A DNA stretch of 64,000 bases from Gordonia asplenii (GTDB lineage: Bacteria > Actinomycetota > Actinomycetes > Mycobacteriales > Mycobacteriaceae): assembly GCF_012933505.1 (NCBI RefSeq), contig NZ_JABBNB010000001.1, positions 248,001 to 312,000 on the forward strand. Reading direction: 5' to 3'. The notes beneath the pieces were generated by a model, which made no database searches, was not told the DNA's origin, and saw only the letters and a program-made list of their open reading frames with translations. A program made the position numbers and the translations under genes. Positions 34,425 through 42,299 of the stretch are shown piece after piece; positions within the stretch are counted from its first letter, which is position 1; each line of letters starts with the position of its first letter.

Positions 34425-36556
34425 CCGTCGTCAGCGCGACCCCGGGACAGCCGGTCCACGCGGCGGAATCGACCCTGGCTGCGGACGACGCCACGACCGG
34501 GTCGCGGAGCCCGCGACCCGTACACGTTGCGTGGGTCGGTGTCACCGCGCGGTGTCTGCTGACTGCGGCATCGGTCGCTCTCTACATCGTGCCGCTCGAT
34601 CGAATCGATCTGAACGCGATGACCGGGCTGGGCCTCATCTCGGTGCTGCCGGCTTCCATGCTGCTCGGGCCGGCAGCGCTGATCGTCGCGTTCGTGGCGA
34701 CCCTGTCGCTGTCGGGACGTCGGGTGTGGTTGCTGTGTGTCCAACTCATCCTGCTGACGCTGATGCTGCACGGGATCACCGCCCTGATCGAGTCTGAGCC
34801 ACGATTCGCGATCAGTTGGGTCCACGCCGGCTTCGTCGAGTACATCGACCGCACGGGCACGACGGCCCCCGGACTCGACGCGCGATGGTCGTGGCCCGGC
34901 TTCTTCGGTCTGGCGGCGTTCTGGGTGGGCACCGGGGACATCACGGCCCTGCATCCGTTGCTCACCGGTGCTCCGGTGGTGTTCAACCTGACCTACCTCG
35001 GTGCGCTCGGACTCCTGCTCACCGGGCTGCGGATGTCGGGGCAGGCGAAATGGCTTGCGGCACTGTTCTTCTGCCTGCTCAACTGGGTGGGGCAGGACTA
35101 CTTCTCGCCGCAGGGCTGGGGAGTGCTCCTCTACCTGCTCTTCCTGGCACTGCTCGTGATGTGCTTCCGCACACCCGACGGACTGCCGAGCATTCGGCGG
35201 CCGCTGCGCGTCGGACAACGCGTCTGGCACCGGATGTGGCGAGATACGACGCCCGGGGAATTGCCGCAGCGGGCGAGCTCCCCGTCCGAACGTGTCGTTG
35301 TGTACGTGGTGCTCGTCGGACTGTTCGTCACGGCCACGGTCTGCCATCAGTTGACTCCGTGCGCGATGTTGCTGAGCGCCGGTGCTCTGGTGCTCGCGCG
35401 GCGATGCGTGCTGACCGGGCTGCCCGTACTGCTGGGAGTGATCCTGGTGGCGTGGATCAGCTACATGACCCAGGCGTACTGGGGCGGCCATTTCAACGCG
35501 GTGCTCAGCGGCGTCGGCAACGTCGGTGGAACGGTGTCGGCGAACATCTCCAGTCGTGCGAGTCTCGGCGACTCCGGCCATCAGTGGGTGGTGCGCGTTC
35601 GAATGATGTCGACCGTGCTGGTGTTTCTGATCGCCGGCTTGGGTGCGCTGCGCCGACGTCGCGCCGGGCTGCAGGATCGGGTGCTGCTGGCACTGGTCGC
35701 CGCCCCGGTCGGTCTTGCGTTGATGCAGAGCTACGGCGGTGAGATGGCACTGCGCGTCTATCTCTTCGCGCTGGCGCCCGCCTGTGTCCTCGCCGCGCTG
35801 GCCTACTTTCCGCGGCCGACCGCTGCGCCGTCACTGCTCGCTCGCTGTGCCGCGGGCGCAAGTGCGCTGGTGATGCTGTTCGCGTTCTTCGTGACGCGCT
35901 ACGGAAACGAGGCGTTCGAGCGAATCGACACCGGTGCCGTGACCGCGGTGGCGAATGTCTACGAGCACACGTCGGGCAATGTCCGATTCATCTACGTCAC
36001 CGCGATACCCGAACTCGACTCCACGCCGTTCATACCGCTCGGGTACCGCGACGTCGAGCGAGTGACGTGGAAGAACACGATGGCGCCGCTGGACCCGACC
36101 GACGTCACCGCGGTCGTGTCTGCGCTGCGCGAGCAGGGGCCCGGGGGATACCTGATCAGTACCCGGAGCCAGGAGGCCTACATCATGTTCGGCCAGGGCT
36201 ATCTGCGCGGATGGGGCGATCGATTCCGCCAGGCGCTTGCCGCGACACCGGGAATCCGCGTTGTCGCCGAGAACCCGGACGCCGCCGTCTATACCCTCAC
36301 CTGGCCACCCGGTGCCGTCGCCGCCCGATCCGCTCCGCTGGCGACCGGGGTCAAGGTGTGGCGAACTCCGTGGACGCCGGTCGGGGTCGTGTTCCTCATC
36401 CTGCTGCTGGCTGTCCTCGGCTTCCGCGAAGCGCGGGGGATTCAGTTGGGATCCGGGAATCGCAGGCGGCTGCGCCCACTCACGTTGGCCGCGGTTCCAC
36501 TGCTGATCGGATTCGCACTCGTCGTAATCGAGCGCTTCGTACTGCTGACGTCTTGA
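34421..36556 (+). CDS. Large polytopic membrane protein, possible glycan polymerase or GT-C enzyme
   Basis: A 711-residue protein with about 12-14 membrane segments and one larger hydrophilic loop at about residues 500-630, which probably faces outside. That loop contains YVTAIPELDSTPFIPLGY and LISTRSQEAYIMFGQGY. The layout (many helices, one big extracytoplasmic loop near the C-terminus) resembles O-antigen polymerases and GT-C glycosyltransferases, but I see no diagnostic catalytic motif. It lies directly after the flippase with a four-base overlap, so a role in polymerising or decorating the exported glycan is likely. No confident family assignment. Confidence 0.65.
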   Translation: MTVVSATPGQPVHAAESTLAADDATTGSRSPRPVHVAWVGVTARCLLTAASVALYIVPLDRIDLNAMTGLGLISVLPASMLLGPAALIVAFVATLSLSGRRVWLLCVQLILLTLMLHGITALIESEPRFAISWVHAGFVEYIDRTGTTAPGLDARWSWPGFFGLAAFWVGTGDITALHPLLTGAPVVFNLTYLGALGLLLTGLRMSGQAKWLAALFFCLLNWVGQDYFSPQGWGVLLYLLFLALLVMCFRTPDGLPSIRRPLRVGQRVWHRMWRDTTPGELPQRASSPSERVVVYVVLVGLFVTATVCHQLTPCAMLLSAGALVLARRCVLTGLPVLLGVILVAWISYMTQAYWGGHFNAVLSGVGNVGGTVSANISSRASLGDSGHQWVVRVRMMSTVLVFLIAGLGALRRRRAGLQDRVLLALVAAPVGLALMQSYGGEMALRVYLFALAPACVLAALAYFPRPTAAPSLLARCAAGASALVMLFAFFVTRYGNEAFERIDTGAVTAVANVYEHTSGNVRFIYVTAIPELDSTPFIPLGYRDVERVTWKNTMAPLDPTDVTAVVSALREQGPGGYLISTRSQEAYIMFGQGYLRGWGDRFRQALAATPGIRVVAENPDAAVYTLTWPPGAVAARSAPLATGVKVWRTPWTPVGVVFLILLLAVLGFREARGIQLGSGNRRRLRPLTLAAVPLLIGFALVVIERFVLLTS

Positions 36557-36621
36557 CGACCCTGAGAGGAGTTCGACCGTCCAACCCCGACCCCCGCGAG
36601 ACACCGCAAGGCAGGTCCATC

Positions 36622-38205
36622 ATGTTTCGAACAATCTATCCCGACGCCGGCATCGTCTCACCCGATGCCGACGTCGTCGGCGACGTCCTGACGGACTTCG
36701 CCGTCGCCGCACGCTCGCGGCCGGAGCACACCGCGCTCATCCACAACGGGACGCCGACCACCTTCGGCGAACTCGCCGAGCACGTGCGGGACACGGCGAT
36801 CAGATATCGCAGCCGCGGGTTCGACGCCGGGCTGGTCGGCGTGCTGGTGGACCATACGCCCTCGATGGTCACGCAGCTGCTCGGTGTCCTGCAGGCCGGT
36901 GCCACCTACTGTCCGATCGATTCCGCGCTCCCACTCGCGCGCAAACAGGCGCTCAGCGAGGCCCTCGGCGTAGACCGGCTGTTCGCCTCCGCTGCCCGGA
37001 GCGTGGCAGGAGTCCGGACCGACACCGTCGACGCCGCCGGACCGGTGCCGGATCCGCTACTGCCGCAACGCATCTGGCACGGACAGGACGCCGCGTACGT
37101 CCTGTGCACCTCGGGATCGACCGGCCTGCCCAAACCGGTGGTCGTACCCCGGCACGCGCTGACGGTGACAGTCCGCGCATTGCGTGCGTTGTTCGAACTC
37201 ACCCCCGCCGATCGAGTGCTGCAATTCGCCTCGTTGAGCTGGGACACATCGTTCGAGGAGATCCTGCCGACGATGACTGCCGGAGCAACGCTGGTCTTCG
37301 ACGACGCCGCCCATAGCGGAGCGTTCGGACCGTTCATCCGCATGCTCGCCGAACGGAAGATCACAGTGCTCGACCTGCCGACCGCGTTCTGGCATGAGCT
37401 CGTGCTCCATCTGCACGAGTCCGGTGCAGCGCTGCCCGATACGGTGCGGCTGGTGGTGATCGGCGGGGAGCGGGTCGACCCGACCCGTCTGCGGCAGTGG
37501 CGGTCGCTGGGCGTCGGGCACGTCCGACTGCTCAACACCTACGGATGCACTGAGACGACGATGATCACCCACGCCGTCACACTCAACGGTCCGGGAACCG
37601 AATCATCGGTGTTGCAACGGACACAAGCCCCGCTGGGGCGGCCGCTGCCGCACGTCGTCGACCATGTCACCGCACAGGGGGAGTTGCTGGTGTCGGGACC
37701 GTCGCTGGCGACCGGCTACCTCGGCCTGCCGATCGCCACCGCGGCTTCGTTCGGAGTGCTGGATCACGGCACGGGTCCGGCCCGGTGGTTCCGGACCGGA
37801 GACCTGGTCTCGCGCGACGACGACACCCTGCTCCACGGACTCGGCCGCGCCGACGAACAGCTGAAAGTGTCGGGGGTGCGAATACACCCGGCCGAGGTCG
37901 AAATCCACTTGCGTGCGCATCCAGACGTTGCTGGTGCGGTGGTGCTCGGCGAACAACGACTGGGTCGCACCGCGTTGACCGCCTACGTCGTTGCGTCCGG
38001 CTCAACTACCACGGCCGAGCTGAGGCGATTCCTCGGTGAACGGCTACCCCGTCAATTCGTGCCGACACGCTTCATCTTCGTGGCCGCCCTGAGCTATACC
38101 ACCAGCGGCAAAGTCGACCGCGCCGCCATGCGACGCATCGGCGACCCCGCCGATGCCCTGAACACAGCACACCCGAGTTCCCATGGAAAGGCAGTCGCCA
38201 GATGA
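36622..38205 (+). CDS. Stand-alone amino-acid adenylation enzyme (NRPS A-domain type)
   Basis: A 527-residue adenylation enzyme. Core motifs are visible in order: LCTSGSTGLPKPVVV (A3), LSWDTSFEEI (A4), NTYGCTETTM (A5), WFRTGDLVSRDD (A7), GLGRADEQLKVSGVRIHPAE (A8) and TTSGKVDRAAM (A10) with the catalytic Lys. The Asp of A4 (about residue 208) aligns with the Asp that binds the amino group in amino-acid-activating domains, so an amino acid rather than a fatty acid is the likely substrate. ATG 36622 is preceded by AAGGCAGG. It overlaps the carrier-protein gene by four bases, so it probably loads that carrier. A beta-lysine substrate is inferred from the aminomutase nearby. Confidence 0.87.
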   Translation: MFRTIYPDAGIVSPDADVVGDVLTDFAVAARSRPEHTALIHNGTPTTFGELAEHVRDTAIRYRSRGFDAGLVGVLVDHTPSMVTQLLGVLQAGATYCPIDSALPLARKQALSEALGVDRLFASAARSVAGVRTDTVDAAGPVPDPLLPQRIWHGQDAAYVLCTSGSTGLPKPVVVPRHALTVTVRALRALFELTPADRVLQFASLSWDTSFEEILPTMTAGATLVFDDAAHSGAFGPFIRMLAERKITVLDLPTAFWHELVLHLHESGAALPDTVRLVVIGGERVDPTRLRQWRSLGVGHVRLLNTYGCTETTMITHAVTLNGPGTESSVLQRTQAPLGRPLPHVVDHVTAQGELLVSGPSLATGYLGLPIATAASFGVLDHGTGPARWFRTGDLVSRDDDTLLHGLGRADEQLKVSGVRIHPAEVEIHLRAHPDVAGAVVLGEQRLGRTALTAYVVASGSTTTAELRRFLGERLPRQFVPTRFIFVAALSYTTSGKVDRAAMRRIGDPADALNTAHPSSHGKAVAR

Positions 38206-38423
38206 GCGTTGAACAGATGGTCCAGATATTCCGCAGGGTGCTCGGCACGAAGGATGTCGACGAGCGATCCGACTTCTTCGACCTCGGCGGCGATTCACTG
38301 CTCGCGACCCGCGTCCTGAGCGCCATCGCGCGGGAATGCGGTACCGAACTGTCCTATGAGGACTTCGTCGACGACCCGTCGGCGCGCGGTTTGGTCGCAA
38401 GAATGGTCGCTGTGGTCTCATGA
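38202..38423 (+). CDS. Free-standing peptidyl/acyl carrier protein
   Basis: A 73-residue carrier protein with the phosphopantetheine attachment motif LGGDSLLATRV; the modified Ser is residue 32. It is the right length for a single PCP/ACP domain. It overlaps the adenylation gene and the flavoprotein gene by four bases each. It would be activated by a Sfp-type transferase; PptT, which serves such carriers in this group, is encoded 9.5 kb downstream. It presumably holds the activated amino acid while other enzymes act on it. Confidence 0.92.
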   Translation: MSVEQMVQIFRRVLGTKDVDERSDFFDLGGDSLLATRVLSAIARECGTELSYEDFVDDPSARGLVARMVAVVS

Positions 38424-39802
38424 GCAGGCCGGAGATGCGGGTGGTGATCGTCGGGGCGGGGCTGGCGGGCCTCACCGCCGCGGCTGACGCGATGGACAAC
38501 GGCGCCGAGGTGGTCGTCGTCGAGGCACGCGACCGGGTTGGCGGTCGTGTGCACGGCATCCGACTGGCAGACAACCTGATCGTCGACGGCGGCGCCGCGT
38601 ATCTCGGCGAACGGCATACCGAGTTGCTCGCCAAGATACGCGAATACGGGCTGGCCCTCGCGGCTACGACGATGGACGGGGACAGCACGTTCCTGGTCGC
38701 CAATCGGCGAACGACCACGGCGACGCGTGTGCCGCCGTTCGGCGCTGTGGCGCTGGGTGAGCTCTTCGACCACCTCGAAGACCTCGTCGAGCAAGTCCGG
38801 CCGGACGCTCCCTGGCTCACGCCGCACGCCGCCGACCTCGATCGACTCACCGCCGCGCAATGGCTCGCCGACGTGATCGACCAGCGCGACGCACGGACGT
38901 TCTTCCCACTGTTCATCGGCGAGATGATGGCTGCCGATCCCGCCGCGATCTCGGTTCTGCACATGGCCTTCTACCTTCGCTCGGGAGGTGGCATCCGCTA
39001 CCTCAACGCGTTCGATGGAGGGGCGCAGCAGTGGCGTATCGACGGTGGCGCGCAACTGCTGTGCGAGGCGCTTCATCGTCGGCTCGGCGAACGCGTGCGA
39101 CTGAGCCATCCGGTGTACGCGATCGAGCAGGATGCGTACGGCGCGCTCGTACGATGCGGACCCGACGCCGGTGCACCGTGCGAGATTCGGGCGGACCGTG
39201 TCGTCGTCGCGCTTCCGCCCGCGTTGGCGCAGCAGATCCAGTACCGGCCGGCTCTGCCGAGCCCCCGGGCGACACCGGCGACGGGACACGGATGTGCGAT
39301 CAAAGTGCACCTGAGCTATCCGACGCCGATCTGGCGCGACAGTGGATTGTCCGGCTGGTCGGTGAGCACATCCGGGCCGCTGTTGTCGACGGTCGACGAC
39401 TCGCCGTCGGATGAATCGGCCGGAGTGCTCACCGGATTCGTCACCGGCGCGGCTGCCGCGGAGTTCACCCGGCAGTCGCCGCAACGGCAGCGCGACTCTG
39501 TACTCGCACACTTGCGTCGCCTCTACCCGCAATTGCCGCGACCGCACTACACCGTCACGGACTGGCTCGCGGAGAAGTACAGCAGGGGCTGTTATGCCGC
39601 GCTATTCGGTCCTGGCGATTGGTTACGTCTGGGCCCGACGCTCACCGAGCCGCACGGGCGGATCCATTGGGCGGGCACCGAAACCAGTCTCGAGTTCTTC
39701 GGCTTGATGGAGGGCGCGATCAGGTCAGGCCACCGAGTCGTCGCCGAGTTGAACGACGGCGTCGAACCGCGATCTGCCTCACGAAAGGTTCTGTCACGAT
39801 GA
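38420..39802 (+). CDS. FAD-dependent monoamine-oxidase-like flavoprotein
   Basis: A 460-residue flavoprotein of the amine oxidase family. The Rossmann motif is VVIVGAGLAGLTAA near the N-terminus, followed by EARDRVGGRV. The C-terminal FAD motif is IHWAGTETS with FFGLMEGAIRSG. The stretch YSRGCYAALFGPG places Cys391 where monoamine oxidases have the Cys that binds FAD covalently (YSGGCY). It could oxidise an amine of free or carrier-bound lysine or beta-lysine; the substrate is inference. It is coupled to both neighbours by four-base overlaps. Confidence 0.85.
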   Translation: MSRPEMRVVIVGAGLAGLTAAADAMDNGAEVVVVEARDRVGGRVHGIRLADNLIVDGGAAYLGERHTELLAKIREYGLALAATTMDGDSTFLVANRRTTTATRVPPFGAVALGELFDHLEDLVEQVRPDAPWLTPHAADLDRLTAAQWLADVIDQRDARTFFPLFIGEMMAADPAAISVLHMAFYLRSGGGIRYLNAFDGGAQQWRIDGGAQLLCEALHRRLGERVRLSHPVYAIEQDAYGALVRCGPDAGAPCEIRADRVVVALPPALAQQIQYRPALPSPRATPATGHGCAIKVHLSYPTPIWRDSGLSGWSVSTSGPLLSTVDDSPSDESAGVLTGFVTGAAAAEFTRQSPQRQRDSVLAHLRRLYPQLPRPHYTVTDWLAEKYSRGCYAALFGPGDWLRLGPTLTEPHGRIHWAGTETSLEFFGLMEGAIRSGHRVVAELNDGVEPRSASRKVLSR

Positions 39803-41250
39803 CCACATTCGTTTCCCCGGCGCCGACCGGCTATGCCGGGGCGACCGACCAGCCCTACACCTATGAGCGCAGGAGCCTGTACGAACCCGACTGGCGACGT
39901 TATCCGGGCTGGGCCGACGTCAGCCGGGCGCAATGGTGCGACCCGCAGTGGCAGCGGGCCCATTCGGTCAAGAACATCCGACAGTTGAGAGCCGTCGTCG
40001 GCGGCCTGCTCGACGAGCGGTTCTACGACGATCTCGCCGCCGACCAGGAGCAACGCGCGACCATGTCGATGCTGGTACCGCCCCAGGTCCTCAACACGAT
40101 CGCCCCCCACGGTGCGCAGGCGCGCGGCGGACTCACCGACCTGTTCTACGCCGACCCGATCCGCCGTTACATGCTGCCGGTGTTGAGTGATCGGGAGTCA
40201 CACTGGTGTTCGCATCCGTATGCGGAGCGAGACTCACTGCATGAGAGCGAGATGTGGGTCGTCGAAGGACTGACGCACCGCTATCCCACCAAGGTGCTCG
40301 CCGAACTCCTCTCCACGTGTCCGCAATACTGCGGCCACTGCACGAGGATGGACTTGATCGGCAACTCGACGCCGACGATCGACAAGGCGCGGTTGACTCT
40401 CAAACCCGTCGACCGGTACGACCGCATGCTCGAATACCTCCGCGCGACGCCGACGGTGCGCGACGTCGTGGTCTCCGGCGGTGACGTCGCCAACGTCCCC
40501 TGGCCGCGGTTGGAGGCGTTCGTGCGCCAACTCCTCGACATCGAGACAATTCGCGACATCCGCCTGGCCAGCAAGGCGCTCGCTGATCTGCCGCAGCATT
40601 GGCTGCAGGCCGGGGTGCTCGACGGCGTGCGACGCGTCGCCCACCTCGCCGCGGCTCGTGGGGTCAATCTGGCGTTGCATACGCACATCAACCATGTGCA
40701 GTCGGTGACACCGCTGGTGGAGCAGGCGACCCGCGGATTACTCGACGCCGGATTGCGCGATGTGCGAAACCAGGGCGTGCTGCTACGCGGAGTGAATGAC
40801 ACTTCAGCCGATCTGCTCGACCTGTGTCTGGCACTTCAGGGTGAGGCGCACATTCTGCCGTATTACTTCTACATGTGCGACATGATCCCGCATTCCGAGC
40901 ATTGGCGAGTAGCGCTGTGGGAGGCACAGCAGCTGCAACTGGAGATCATGGGATATCTTCCGGGATTCGCGACACCGAGGATAGTGTGCGATGTTCCGTT
41001 CGTTGGAAAACGCTGGGTACATCAGGTCGTCTATTACGATCGTATTCGCGGAATATCGCATTGGAACAAGAATTACCGCACCGGACTGGACGAGTCCGAT
41101 GTCGACGCGTTGAACAGAGTGTATCCGTACTACGACCCCATTTACACGCTGCCGCAGTCGGGACAGAATTGGTGGCGCCGAGCATGCGAAGACCCGGTCG
41201 CGACGACCGATGATGCGTCAGTGATCGCGTCGATGCGGCCGGGCCCGTGA
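39799..41250 (+). CDS. kamA: Lysine 2,3-aminomutase-like radical SAM/PLP enzyme
   Basis: A 483-residue radical SAM enzyme. The [4Fe-4S] motif CPQYCGHC gives Cys174, Cys178 and Cys181. Two Asp residues, 361 (YMCDMIPHSEHW) and 398 (IVCDVPFVGK), are 37 residues apart, the same spacing as Asp293 and Asp330, which hold the side-chain amine in clostridial lysine 2,3-aminomutase. Glutamate-specific relatives lack both. The PLP Lys is probably Lys404 in VPFVGK, which replaces the usual PGGGGK. The expected product is beta-lysine. The N-terminus is about 60 residues longer than minimal forms. ATG 39799 overlaps the flavoprotein gene by four bases. Confidence 0.87.
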   Translation: MTTFVSPAPTGYAGATDQPYTYERRSLYEPDWRRYPGWADVSRAQWCDPQWQRAHSVKNIRQLRAVVGGLLDERFYDDLAADQEQRATMSMLVPPQVLNTIAPHGAQARGGLTDLFYADPIRRYMLPVLSDRESHWCSHPYAERDSLHESEMWVVEGLTHRYPTKVLAELLSTCPQYCGHCTRMDLIGNSTPTIDKARLTLKPVDRYDRMLEYLRATPTVRDVVVSGGDVANVPWPRLEAFVRQLLDIETIRDIRLASKALADLPQHWLQAGVLDGVRRVAHLAAARGVNLALHTHINHVQSVTPLVEQATRGLLDAGLRDVRNQGVLLRGVNDTSADLLDLCLALQGEAHILPYYFYMCDMIPHSEHWRVALWEAQQLQLEIMGYLPGFATPRIVCDVPFVGKRWVHQVVYYDRIRGISHWNKNYRTGLDESDVDALNRVYPYYDPIYTLPQSGQNWWRRACEDPVATTDDASVIASMRPGP

Positions 41251-42095
41251 CCGTCGAACTGGTTCCGATCACCGACGCCGACATCGGGGCCGTCGCGCAG
41301 TTCCTGCACGTCAATCACAATCCGGGGGTCCCGTGGGAGCGGGCGTGCTCGCAGGCCCCCTGGACGGCGGACGCACCCAACCGCGGGTTCATGATCCGCG
41401 ACGGGCAACGTGTCGTCGGCACATTGTTGGCGTTGTACTCCGAACGCCTGATCGCCGGGCGGACGGAGCGCTTCTGCAACCTCGGTTCCTGGTGCGTGCT
41501 GCCCGACTACCGGTCCCGCAGCATACTTCTGCTGAAATCGATGCTCGCGCAGGCGGATTATCACTTCACGGTGCTCTCACCCGACGACGGTCCGCAAGAG
41601 ATTCTCGCCTGGCACAAGTTTCGCTTCCTCGACACCTCCGCGGCGCTCATTCCGAACCTGCCCTGGCCCACACCGAACCCGCGAACCAGGATAAGTTCGG
41701 ACCCCGAAGTGATCGCGTCGGTGATCGCGGGCGCGGAGTTGCAGTTGTACCGCGATCACGCACGGGCGCTTGCGGTACGCCACCTCGTAATCGTTCACGG
41801 CGACCAGTCGTGTTACATCATGTATCGGACCTACCGGCGCAGACGACTCCCGGTCTTCGCGTCGCTGCTCCACGTCGGTGACCCGGAACTGTTTGAGCGG
41901 TCGTGGATCCCACTGACCCGCCATTTGTTGATACGACACGGTTTGATCGCGACCCTCGTGGAACTGCGGGTCATCGACCGTCGGCCGCGATTCGCATTCG
42001 AATTGAAGAATTCGCCCAAGATGTTTCGAAGCGACAGCCTCGAACCAGATCAGATAGATGATCTGTACAGTGAGCTCGTCTCCGTTCCGTGGTAG
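41247..42095 (+). CDS. GNAT-like acyltransferase
   Basis: A 282-residue protein with a GNAT-like N-terminal half: GFMIRDGQRVVGTLLALY, then NLGSWCVLPDYRSRSILLLKSML, which resembles the acyl-CoA-binding segment, then FTVLSPDDGPQEILAWHKFRF. The C-terminal half has no match I can name. In this operon it is the best candidate for transferring the carrier-bound aminoacyl group, or an acetyl group, to a sugar amine. That role is inferred from context only. The GTG start overlaps the aminomutase stop by four bases. Confidence 0.7.
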   Translation: MTVELVPITDADIGAVAQFLHVNHNPGVPWERACSQAPWTADAPNRGFMIRDGQRVVGTLLALYSERLIAGRTERFCNLGSWCVLPDYRSRSILLLKSMLAQADYHFTVLSPDDGPQEILAWHKFRFLDTSAALIPNLPWPTPNPRTRISSDPEVIASVIAGAELQLYRDHARALAVRHLVIVHGDQSCYIMYRTYRRRRLPVFASLLHVGDPELFERSWIPLTRHLLIRHGLIATLVELRVIDRRPRFAFELKNSPKMFRSDSLEPDQIDDLYSELVSVPW

Positions 42096-42112
42096 CCGGG
42101 CAACGAGATAAG

Positions 42113-42283
42113 GTGGCGCAACCCGTCATGGAAACAGTGTTTCGAATCGCCATGATTCTCGGCGGCGCGCTCGTCGCCGGGTTTATGGGCATCATCGCAC
42201 TCAATATCGTCCTGGTCTCCCGGCTGCGGGCGCACATCCCACAGGAATCGCCGTCGAAGTCGTGGCCCGCCGCCGACGTGTGA
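42113..42283 (+). CDS. Small single-span membrane protein
   Basis: A 56-residue protein with one membrane helix (about residues 10-32, IAMILGGALVAGFMGIIALN) and a short charged tail. GTG 42113 follows GATAAGG; ATG 42128 and GTG 42089 are alternatives. It lies between the GNAT-like and hydrolase genes, 17 bp from each, in the same direction. Its codon pattern and spacing suggest a real gene, but it has no recognised family. Confidence 0.5.
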   Translation: MAQPVMETVFRIAMILGGALVAGFMGIIALNIVLVSRLRAHIPQESPSKSWPAADV

Positions 42284-42299
42284 CCGCGCCCGTGAACCG

